A stretch of 14,754 nucleotides of DNA from JAWLCQ01 sp041687095 (GTDB lineage: Bacteria > Planctomycetota > Phycisphaerae > SM23-33), in contig JAWLCQ010000125.1 of the NCBI GenBank assembly GCA_041687095.1, positions 1 to 14,754 of the forward strand, written 5' to 3'. The notes under the pieces were generated by a model. The model made no database searches. It was not told the origin of the DNA and was given only the letters and a program-made list of their open reading frames with translations. The number at the start of each line of letters is the position of its first letter. The first letter of the stretch is position 1. Shown here one piece after another: positions 1 through 6,433 of this stretch. The translations under genes were made by a program, and so were the position numbers.

Positions 1-20
1 AGGCGGGATGGGCGCAGGGA

Positions 21-93
21 GCCTCGAAAAAGGGGACTGGCTCCGCAGCGGCATGCTTCTTGCCGCGCAGGTGCCTGTCCCCTTTTTCGAGGC
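21..93. repeat. REP-like inverted repeat, 17-bp perfect arms
   Basis: The arms at 21-37 (GCCTCGAAAAAGGGGAC) and 77-93 are perfect reverse complements. They extend to 24 nt (21-44 and 70-93) with two mismatches. The 7-nt-loop inner hairpin GCGGCA/TGCCGC (48-53/61-66) sits in the spacer, so the whole forms a two-tier stem. The AAAAAGGGGACAGGCACC word resembles REP-type palindromes mobilised by REP-associated tyrosine transposases; that link is from memory and no such transposase is in the window. It lies upstream of the esterase gene, outside the chosen start. Confidence 0.75.
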
Positions 94-133
94 GGTGCGG
101 GACTCCTCGCCCGCACCCCGTGAACGGTTACCC

Positions 134-154
134 GCAATCCGCAATCCGCAATCC
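134..154. repeat. heptamer tandem repeat (GCAATCC)x3
   Basis: Three perfect head-to-tail copies of GCAATCC occupy 134-154, followed by a degenerate fourth unit (GCCATTC). The array is in the leader region of the esterase gene, about 60 nt before its start codon. It has the same 7-nt period as the array at 14175-14195 but a different word. Its function is unknown. Confidence 0.7.
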
Positions 155-214
155 GCCATTCCCTCTTCCCCGCACATACCATGGACGTACAGGCCCATTG
201 GGGGGGAGAGAACC

Positions 215-1561
215 ATGAACGCAAGAGCGGACGATGTGACGGAAGTGCGGGACGCGGGACTGCCGGTCCGGGGACGCCCGGAGGACTGGGACCCCCTGCT
301 GGAGCTGATCGGGGACGCCCCGATCGTGCTCCTGGGCGAGGCAACCCACGGGACCCACGAGTTCTACACCGCCCGCGCCGCCATCACCCGCCGCCTCATC
401 GAGGAAAAAGGCTTCTCCGCCCTCGCCGTCGAAGCCGACTGGCCCGATGCGTACCGCGTCAACCGCTTCGTCCGCCACCTCGGCCGCGACGCCAGCCCCC
501 GCGACGCCCTCTCCGACTTCCAACGCTTCCCCCGCTGGATGTGGCGAAATGACGACGTCCTGGACTTCATCACCTGGCTGCGCGACCACAACGCCTCCCT
601 CCCCGCCGCCGACCAAGCGGGCTTCTACGGGCTCGACCTCTACAGCCTCTACGCCTCCATCCACGCCGTCCTCCAGTACCTCGACCGCACCGATCCCCCC
701 GCCGCCCGCCGCGCCCGCGCCCGCTACGAGTGCTTCGACCACTCCGAAACCCCCGACCCCCAGCACTACGGGCTGGAGGTCAGCATCGGCGTCCGCGAAC
801 CCTGCGAGAACGAAGCCGTCGAGCAGCTCCGCGACCTCCAGCACCGCGCCTCCGAAACCCTCGAAGCCGACGGACTCGCCGCCGCCGACGAGCAGTTCCA
901 CGCCGAAATGAACGCCCGCGTCGTCGAAACCGCCGCCGAGTACTACCGCGCCATGTTCAGCGGCCGCATCAATACCTGGAACCTCCGCGACCAGCACATG
1001 GCCGACGCCGCCGACGCCCTCCTCGACCACCTCTCCACCACCGACCGCCCCGCCAAGCTCGTCATCTGGGCACACAACTCCCACATCGGGGACGCCCGGG
1101 CGACCGACATGTCCCGCCGCGGGGAACTCAACGTCGGGGAGATCCTCCGCATCCGCCACGGGGCCGACACCGTCCTCGTGGGCTTCACGACCTACGACGG
1201 GACCGTCGCCGCCGCCGATGACTGGGACGGGCCCGTCCACCGCAAGACCGTCCGACCCGCCCTCCCGGGCAGCTACGAGGCCCTCTTCCACCGCACTGGT
1301 CTGGGCGACTTCCTCCTGCCCCTGCGGGGGCACGCGGTGGCGGGCGCCCTGGCGAGGGAGAGGCTCCAGCGGATGATCGGGGTCATCTACCGCCCCGAGA
1401 CCGAGCGGGTCAGCCACTACTTCGAGTGCCGCATCGACCGCCAGTTCGACGCCGTCATCCACTACGACCACACCCGCGCCCTCGACCCCCTCGAAGGCGC
1501 CACGGCCTGGCGGACGCGACAGAAGCAACAAACCCCCCAGACCTACCCGCACGGGCTGTAG
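215..1561 (+). CDS. erythromycin esterase family protein (Ere-like hydrolase)
   Basis: This encodes 448 aa, close to the roughly 400-450 aa usual for the erythromycin esterase (PF05139) fold. The family hallmarks are all visible: GEATHGTHEFY at 41-51, with E42, H45 and R54; VEADW with E73; and WAHNSHIGDA with H287 and H290. These match, almost position for position, the catalytic and active-site residues described for EreB (E43, H46, R55, E74, H285, H288). The family includes macrolide-lactone hydrolases, but many chromosomal members have unknown substrates, so macrolide resistance is not established. There is no signal peptide, so it is probably cytoplasmic. I chose ATG 215 because the purine-rich GGGGGGAGAG lies just upstream and similarity begins soon after it. 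The frame is open back to position 8, but that extension translates an inverted repeat and a heptamer array. It stands alone, convergent with the GH94 gene. Confidence 0.9.
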   Translation: MNARADDVTEVRDAGLPVRGRPEDWDPLLELIGDAPIVLLGEATHGTHEFYTARAAITRRLIEEKGFSALAVEADWPDAYRVNRFVRHLGRDASPRDALSDFQRFPRWMWRNDDVLDFITWLRDHNASLPAADQAGFYGLDLYSLYASIHAVLQYLDRTDPPAARRARARYECFDHSETPDPQHYGLEVSIGVREPCENEAVEQLRDLQHRASETLEADGLAAADEQFHAEMNARVVETAAEYYRAMFSGRINTWNLRDQHMADAADALLDHLSTTDRPAKLVIWAHNSHIGDARATDMSRRGELNVGEILRIRHGADTVLVGFTTYDGTVAAADDWDGPVHRKTVRPALPGSYEALFHRTGLGDFLLPLRGHAVAGALARERLQRMIGVIYRPETERVSHYFECRIDRQFDAVIHYDHTRALDPLEGATAWRTRQKQQTPQTYPHGL

Positions 1562-1562
1562 G

Positions 1563-1635
1563 GCGCGCAGGCGTCGCAGCGCAGCGGAGACGCTTGCGCG
1601 CGGGAGAGTCTGCTCCCGCGCGCAGGCGGCTGCGC
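1563..1635. terminator. overlapping hairpins just after the esterase stop codon
   Basis: Three stem-loops overlap. Stem 1 pairs 1563-1575 with 1589-1601 (13 bp with one G-T pair). Stem 2 pairs 1596-1606 with 1613-1623 (11 bp perfect, 6-nt loop). Stem 3 pairs GCGCAG 1620-1625 with CTGCGC 1630-1635. Stem 2 shares bases with both others, so it excludes them. The first stem starts two bases after the stop codon. No T tract follows, so intrinsic termination is uncertain; RNA 3'-end protection or a DNA repeat are alternatives. Confidence 0.45.
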
Positions 1636-1656
1636 GGCGAAGTGGCCCAGCCGGGC

Positions 1657-1691
1657 GCCGCGGTTTGCGGAGCGCAGCGAAGCAACCACGT
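1657..1691 (+). repeat. dispersed repeat module, copy 1 (GGTTTGCGG...GCAACCACG)
   Basis: The words GCCGCGGTTTGCGGAGCG (1657-1674) and AGCAACCACGT (1681-1691) recur, inverted, at 10739-10756 (one mismatch) and 10691-10701 (exact). The words are 6 nt apart here and 37 nt apart in the second copy. They can also pair with each other to form a stem. A TGCGCGCGGGAG word (1595-1606 and 10840-10851) is shared by the same two loci, which supports a common repeat family. Confidence 0.6.
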
Positions 1692-1730
1692 CGAACCAAC
1701 GGTGCGCAACGCGCGCGCTCCCTGCGTCTG

Positions 1731-1905
1731 CGCCGGGGGTCTCCGGCCCCCCGGCGTCCGGGAGGGGCGAGGGACGCCTCCGCGTCAGCGTCGTTGGAGC
1801 GCCCCCTTCGCGGCGGTCCCCGCCGCGACCGAAGCGCTGCCATAACGCTATCGCGGAAGCGTTTGTAGTCCTTCCAGGACGTTGGGGGTCAGGAGACCCC
1901 CAACG
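1731..1905. repeat. cluster of three strong hairpins in the convergent gap
   Basis: The rest of the 423-nt gap between the esterase and GH94 genes contains no supported gene. It has perfect stems at 1731-1739/1748-1756 (9 bp, 8-nt loop), 1809-1816/1820-1827 (8 bp, 3-nt loop) and 1880-1890/1895-1905 (11 bp, loop AGGA). The last is nearest the GH94 3' end and could act in its transcript, although no T tract follows on either strand. Confidence 0.6.
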
Positions 1906-1984
1906 CACGCGCTTGAGGCGCCGCACGCGACTGAGGCGTCGATCGCTTGGGGCGTCGCACAAGCCTGGGTTATGTCAAGTACCA

Positions 1985-4336
1985 CTACTCGCCCAGCACC
2001 GCCACGACCTTCACCTTCGCTCCCGCCTCCGCGACGGGGAGGACGTCCCCGTCCACCTTGCGGCCGTTGACGGTGAGGGAGCGGACGCCGCTGCTGCGGC
2101 CGCCGGGGTTGCGGACGGTGATGTCGTAGGTCGCCCCGCGGAAGAGGCGCGTCACGCGGAACTCCTTCCAATCGGCGGGGATGCAGGGGTCGATGCGGAG
2201 GCCCGACAGCGTGGGGCGAATGCCCAGCAGGTACTGCGTGCCCGCGACGTAGCACCAGCCGGCCGTGCCCGTCACCCACGGGTTGTGGGCGACCCCGAAC
2301 TGCGGGTCGTCCTTGCCGGTGACGAACTGGGTGTAGACGTAGGGCTCGCAGCGGCGGTGGTCGGCGCGGTCGTTCATGGTGCTGGGCAGCAGGGAGCGGT
2401 AGTAGGCGAAGGCCCGCTCCCCGTCGCGCTGCAGGGCGGCGGCGATCATGGCCCAGGGGTTGGGGTGGCAGAAGATGGCCCCGTTCTCCTTGAACCCCGG
2501 GGGGTAGCTCACCCGCCCCACCACATCGCGGGTGAGGTCCACGTGCGGGGGCGTGAAGAGGTGCAGCCCGTACTCGCTGGCGAGGTGCGTGTGCACCGCC
2601 TCCATGGCCGCCTTCGCCCGCTGGGGGGTGGCGACCCCGGCGATGACGGACCACGTCTGGGGGTTGAGCCACACGCGGGCGACGTCGTTGTTGCGGGACC
2701 CGGCGGTGGACCCGTTGGCCATCATCGCGCGGAGGTACCAGTCCCCGTCCCAGGCGTGGCGGTTGACGGCGTCGGCCATCTCGGCGGCCCAGGCGCGGGC
2801 TTCGGCGGCGGCGTCGGGGCGTTCGAGGGCGTCGGCGAGTTCGGCGAAGTCGGCCGCGGCCTTGCAGAACTGCATGCTCACCCACACGCTCTCCCCGCCC
2901 TCCCCGAGCTGCAGCGCGTCGTTCCAGTCGGCGGCGAGGCTCAGCAGCAGCCCGTGGGCCCCGCGGTGCTCGCGGGCGAAGCGCAGGGCGGAGCGCATGT
3001 GCTCGACGACGGTGGCGCTGCCGGTGTCGAGGTACTCGATCTCGCGGTCGCAGAACGCCAGGTCGCCCGTCTCGCGGACGTACGCCGCCACCGCCAGCGG
3101 GATCCACAGGTGGTCGTCGGAGTATGGGTGGTCGATCGTCTCGCCCTGCCCGGTGACGAGGGTGAGGGGCTGGACCTTGTGCAGCGCAGCCCCGTCGGAG
3201 GCCTGCCCGCGGAGGAGTTGGACGATGGCCTCGCGGGCCTCGTCGCTGCGGGCGTGCATCACGCCCAGGGTGTCCTGGAGCGTGTCGCGGTACCCGTACC
3301 CGTCGCGGAGCCCGGCCTCGATGTACGAGGCGGAGCGCGACCAGCGGAAGTTCACGTGCGCCTGGTAGGCGTTCCAGACGTTGATCATCGAGTCCATCGC
3401 GGGATCGGGCGTCTTGCACTGGAGCCCGCCCGTCAGCTCGCCCCACAGGGCGCGGATGCGGGCGAGTTCCTCGTCGAAGCGCTCGGGCGTGTAGGTCTGG
3501 CGAGCCCGCACGCCGTCGGTCTCAGCCGCCCCTTGGCCGCAGATGAAGCAGATGCGTTTGGTCTCGCCCGGCTGAAGTTCGATGCGGACCTGGAGGGACC
3601 CGCAGGCGTTCCCGCCGGCGCCCGTGTCGTTGGAGCACTGCCCGCGTTCGACGGCGAGGGGGTCGGCCTCGCTCCGCCAGGGGCCGATGAAGGCCTCGCG
3701 GCGGGTGTCGAAGCTCCGCACCGCTGCCGTGGCCGCGAAGAACCGGTCCGTGAACCGCCACCCCGGGACGGGGGTGGAGTACCCGATGATCCCGTCGACG
3801 CAGCGGGTCTGGGCGCAGAAGAGGATGGCCTGGAGCGAGTTCTCCCCGGCGAAGAAGGGGAAGGCGAACTCGGCGTAGGTGAAGGCATCGAGCGTGCGGG
3901 GGTTCTTGGTGCGGTTGGTCACTTCCAGGCACCACACCTCCAGGGGCTCCCCGGGCGGCACGAGGTAGGTGACGCTGGAGGCGATGCCCTTGTACCGCGA
4001 CTCGATCCGCGTGTAGCCCATCCCGTGGCGGCAGACGGTCTTGTGCTGCTTGAGGGGCTTGCGGACGGGGGCCCAGGAGTTGGACCAGTAGTCGCCCTTC
4101 TCGTCGCGGAGGTAGACGTAGCGGCCCGGGCGGTCCTCGGGGACGGCGTTGAAGCGGAAGCGGAGGATGCGGTTCTCCCCGGGGGACTGGTAGAAGCTGT
4201 ACCCCCCGGCGTTGTTGGAGATGATCGCGCAGTAGTCCCCCCCCCCGACGCCCAGGTAGTTGATCCACGGGGTCGGGGTGTCGGGGCGGTCCACCACGTA
4301 CTCTCGCCGCTTGTCGTCAAAGTGTCCGTACCGCAT
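1985..4336 (-). CDS. GH94 glycoside phosphorylase (cellobiose/chitobiose/cellobionate phosphorylase-like)
   Basis: This 783-aa protein matches the full length of GH94 inverting phosphorylases, which split beta-linked disaccharides with phosphate to give a sugar 1-phosphate. The N-terminus (MRYGHFDDKRREYVV, PWINYLG, NAGGYSFYQSP) is the family's beta-sandwich signature. The (alpha/alpha)6 domain carries SDDHLW, the catalytic D470-W-N-D473 motif, KENGAIFCHPNPWA (H624), and the phosphate-site segment HNPWVTGTAGW at 684-694. DRPGRYVYLRDEKGDYWSNSW resembles chitobiose and cellobionic acid phosphorylases as remembered, so the acceptor sugar cannot be fixed by eye. There is no signal peptide, so it is cytoplasmic and would act on imported disaccharide. 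Start ATG 4336 is preceded on the minus strand by GGAAAGGA at a good distance. It is divergent from PEP-CTERM gene A and convergent with the esterase gene. Confidence 0.93.
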   Translation of the reverse strand: MRYGHFDDKRREYVVDRPDTPTPWINYLGVGGGDYCAIISNNAGGYSFYQSPGENRILRFRFNAVPEDRPGRYVYLRDEKGDYWSNSWAPVRKPLKQHKTVCRHGMGYTRIESRYKGIASSVTYLVPPGEPLEVWCLEVTNRTKNPRTLDAFTYAEFAFPFFAGENSLQAILFCAQTRCVDGIIGYSTPVPGWRFTDRFFAATAAVRSFDTRREAFIGPWRSEADPLAVERGQCSNDTGAGGNACGSLQVRIELQPGETKRICFICGQGAAETDGVRARQTYTPERFDEELARIRALWGELTGGLQCKTPDPAMDSMINVWNAYQAHVNFRWSRSASYIEAGLRDGYGYRDTLQDTLGVMHARSDEAREAIVQLLRGQASDGAALHKVQPLTLVTGQGETIDHPYSDDHLWIPLAVAAYVRETGDLAFCDREIEYLDTGSATVVEHMRSALRFAREHRGAHGLLLSLAADWNDALQLGEGGESVWVSMQFCKAAADFAELADALERPDAAAEARAWAAEMADAVNRHAWDGDWYLRAMMANGSTAGSRNNDVARVWLNPQTWSVIAGVATPQRAKAAMEAVHTHLASEYGLHLFTPPHVDLTRDVVGRVSYPPGFKENGAIFCHPNPWAMIAAALQRDGERAFAYYRSLLPSTMNDRADHRRCEPYVYTQFVTGKDDPQFGVAHNPWVTGTAGWCYVAGTQYLLGIRPTLSGLRIDPCIPADWKEFRVTRLFRGATYDITVRNPGGRSSGVRSLTVNGRKVDGDVLPVAEAGAKVKVVAVLGE

Positions 4337-4374
4337 TTGCTGGTCCTTTCCGCTGGCTCTGTGGGGTAGCTCAG

Positions 4375-4403
4375 AGGGTAGACGCCCGCTCCCATCGGGT
4401 CAA
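4375..4403 (-). promoter_or_regulatory. possible sigma-70-like promoter for the GH94 gene
   Basis: On the minus strand, TTGACC (4398-4403, 5 of 6 to the -35 consensus) is exactly 17 nt from TACCCT (4375-4380, 3 of 6 to the -10). This would give a leader of about 30 nt that includes the AAAGGA ribosome-binding site. The weak -10 box keeps this tentative. The other 260 nt up to gene A also include the small palindrome TGTTGA-ACAG-TCAACA near 4557-4572, a possible operator for the divergent gene. Confidence 0.25.
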
Positions 4404-4661
4404 GCAGGGATGCAGGGGATACAGGGGATGGAGAGAGGAGCCTTCCCTCGACCGGACATAAACCGCCGATCGCCCGTGCGATTCCCGCAGTCCCATTCCG
4501 CCCCGGATAAGTACAACTGTCGGGCTAGAATACCCGCACAACAGGGGGATTTTCCTATTGTTGAACAGTCAACAGCATGTAAGACTGTCAGTATCAGGCG
4601 CCGGGGCCTTTCGCTCCCGGCGGGGACACGGGCGGCACATTTCTGGGCGAAGGAGACGGGT

Positions 4662-5648
4662 ATGCACAAGGCAACGGGTAGAGTTGCGCTGATGGTCTTC
4701 GTGTGCTGTGTGGTCGGGGGGGCGGCGATGGCGCAGGACGGGGCGCTGATGGTCCGCACCTGGGACGCCGGGGGCGACGGGACGGACTGGTTCAACCCCG
4801 CCAACTGGGACCCGGACGGGACCCCGATGGGCAGCGACGCGTTGACCATCGGCGCCTCGGCGAGCACGGGGCAGACGGTCAGCGTCTACGGCGGCGGTTC
4901 CGTCGCGGCATCGGGCGCGAGCACGGAACTCGCGTTCGGGACACTGTTCGTCGGCGGGGACGGATCGGCGACGGGGAGCAGCGGAGCCCTCAGCGTGTCC
5001 GGCGGCGCCACGGTCACCCTCACGGACGCCCGCCTGGCGGTCTATGACACCGGTTCGCTGCTGGTGGATGGCGGAACGCTTGCCCTCGCGGGCGAGGGCG
5101 GGACGGCGTGGTTCCAGAACCAGGGGATCACCGTCGCCAACGGAGGGCGCATCGACCTGGGCGGAAACCGGATGATGATCGGATACGCGGAGGGGGCGAG
5201 CCCCGCCGATCAGATCGCTGCGTGGATCGCCGACGGGACCATCTACACCTCCAACCCGAACGTATTCAAGATCCTCTTCTACATGGACGACCGGGTCAAC
5301 AACTGCATTCGCGTCGCCAGTACGTGGAAGTGCGATCCGGACTGCGACTTCCGGGTGGATCTGGACGACCTGACGCGCCTGGGAACGTACTACGGGAAGC
5401 CCAAGGACGCGAAATGGTACGAGGGCGACTACAACGGCGACGGCAGGGTGGACCTGGACGATCTGACGCTCCTCGGAATGTACTACGGCTACGTGACACC
5501 GCAGGTCGGCCTGCTCAGTCCGCCGTGGCAGGCCTCCGGAACGGGGGTGGAGGTGGCGGCGGACGGGTCGCCGACCCCCGCTCCCGAACCCGGGACGCTG
5601 GCGCTGCTGGCGATGGGCGGCGTGCTCGTGCTGCGGAAACGGCGCTGA
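4662..5648 (+). CDS. secreted PEP-CTERM protein A with paired dockerin-like calcium loops
   Basis: This encodes a 328-aa exported surface protein. Residues 1-24 are a signal peptide (hydrophobic core, cut near AMA-QDG). Residues about 34-175 are a glycine/serine/threonine-rich beta-repeat region beginning with DWFNPANWDPDG, typical of planctomycete beta-helix-like surface proteins. Two EF-hand-like loops follow: DPDCDFRVDLDD (225-236) and DYNGDGRVDLDD (256-267), the arrangement of a type I dockerin. The C-terminus has the exosortase sorting signal: PEP at 308-310, a hydrophobic stretch 311-324, then RKRR. Start ATG 4662 has GAAGGAG at 4649-4655, 6 nt upstream, although the frame is open further back. 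Its specific ligand or enzyme activity is unknown. Protein B shares its architecture. No exosortase gene is in the window. Confidence 0.9.
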   Translation: MHKATGRVALMVFVCCVVGGAAMAQDGALMVRTWDAGGDGTDWFNPANWDPDGTPMGSDALTIGASASTGQTVSVYGGGSVAASGASTELAFGTLFVGGDGSATGSSGALSVSGGATVTLTDARLAVYDTGSLLVDGGTLALAGEGGTAWFQNQGITVANGGRIDLGGNRMMIGYAEGASPADQIAAWIADGTIYTSNPNVFKILFYMDDRVNNCIRVASTWKCDPDCDFRVDLDDLTRLGTYYGKPKDAKWYEGDYNGDGRVDLDDLTLLGMYYGYVTPQVGLLSPPWQASGTGVEVAADGSPTPAPEPGTLALLAMGGVLVLRKRR

Positions 5649-5830
5649 CGGCGGAGGACTGCTGCCCTCGACGATGGTGTAGAGACGCCCGCGTCACAAA
5701 GGGTTACCGCACCCGTGCGGCGCTCCGGGCGAAGAAAAACTTGCGGACACACGATTTTTTGTGTCGGTTCTGGAGAGTTTTGGGCAGTGCTACTACTTAG
5801 GGGGGGATAGCGCATTCGGCGCTGGGCCGG

Positions 5831-6425
5831 TGGGTTTGTTCCGGCAGTTTGCGGTCGAGGACCGCCTGTGCCCTCGGCACAACGCTCCATCCATGCGGGA
5901 GGGCTTCGCGTTGGCTTTGTTTTGCAGGGCCGGGATGGGTTTGTTCCGCAGGACTCGCTTGGGTTTGTTTTGCAGGACTCGCTTGGCTTTGTTTCGCACG
6001 AAAGGACGTGCCCGGAGCCGACGGCCTGGCAGTGGGTTTGTTTTTGAGACTCTTGGAGTGCGGCGGCCCTGCGACAAGCTCAGGGCAAGCGGCTACGCCG
6101 CTTTGGCTCGGATGGAGAGCGCGGGCAGGGATCTTCGGTGGGCGCGGGGTACGGATGCAAGTGTTTGATCCATCTTGGCTTGGATCGTTACGATGGAGCC
6201 AGAGCGGCGTCTGCGCCGCCGCAGTCCAAAGGGGGCCGCTTGGGTTTGTTTTGCACGATCACGTGCGCAGGAGACGCGAAACTCGGAAAAACCTGCGTTG
6301 GGTTTGTTTTCCACGGTCGCGGGACCGGGAGCGGGAGGGGCAGAAATCGGAATAGTCTGCGCTGGCTTCGTTTTCGATGGCGGGGTTTGGCTTCGTTTTC
6401 GACGGTGGGCGTTGGCTTCGTTCCG
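5831..6425 (+). repeat. interspersed array of a TGGGTTTGTTTTGC-like word (11 copies)
   Basis: The 785-nt gap between gene A and the DUF2339 gene has no supported gene. Copies of YTGGSTTYGTTYYSC begin near 5831, 5911, 5936, 5959, 5983, 6033, 6240, 6298, 6362, 6387 and 6412, all in the same orientation. Between 5911 and 5998 they are spaced about 24 nt apart, and GCAGGACTCGCTTGG is duplicated exactly at 5948-5962 and 5972-5986. Elsewhere spacing is irregular. Minus-strand translation gives NKPK/NKAN-like words, but frame breaks and lack of a start argue against a protein. Two further copies lie at 12881-12900 and 12985-12999 in inverted orientation. Confidence 0.75.
6067..6103. repeat. double hairpin inside the repeat-rich gap
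   Basis: CCCTG (6067-6071) pairs with CAGGG (6081-6085), and AAGCGGC (6087-6093) pairs perfectly with GCCGCTT (6097-6103) across a 3-nt loop. The GCGACAAGCTCAGGGC word is a phrase I recognise from intergenic repeats of many bacteria. It could be a repeat remnant; no T tract supports termination. Confidence 0.4.
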
Positions 6426-6433
6426 TGCGCCGG

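Noticed and set aside
8..214. N-terminal 69-residue extension of the esterase
   Set aside because: The extension translates an inverted repeat and a heptamer array. ATG 215 has a purine-rich site and places the motif residues at family-typical positions.
1543..1962. Small minus-strand ORF in the esterase/GH94 gap
   Set aside because: It is arginine-rich, crosses several hairpins and has no ribosome-binding site or recognisable domain.
1913..4369. 818-codon plus-strand open frame
   Set aside because: It is a high-GC antisense shadow of the GH94 gene, whose minus-strand protein shows continuous family motifs.
4364..4400. A tRNA-like GGGTAGCTCAGAGGGTAGA segment upstream of the GH94 gene
   Set aside because: It resembles only a D-arm. 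No T-arm GGTTCRA motif, anticodon stem or acceptor pairing follows within tRNA distance.
5746..5765. Terminator after PEP-CTERM gene A (GACACA/TGTGTC)
   Set aside because: The stem is only 6 bp and the T run lies in the loop, not after the stem.
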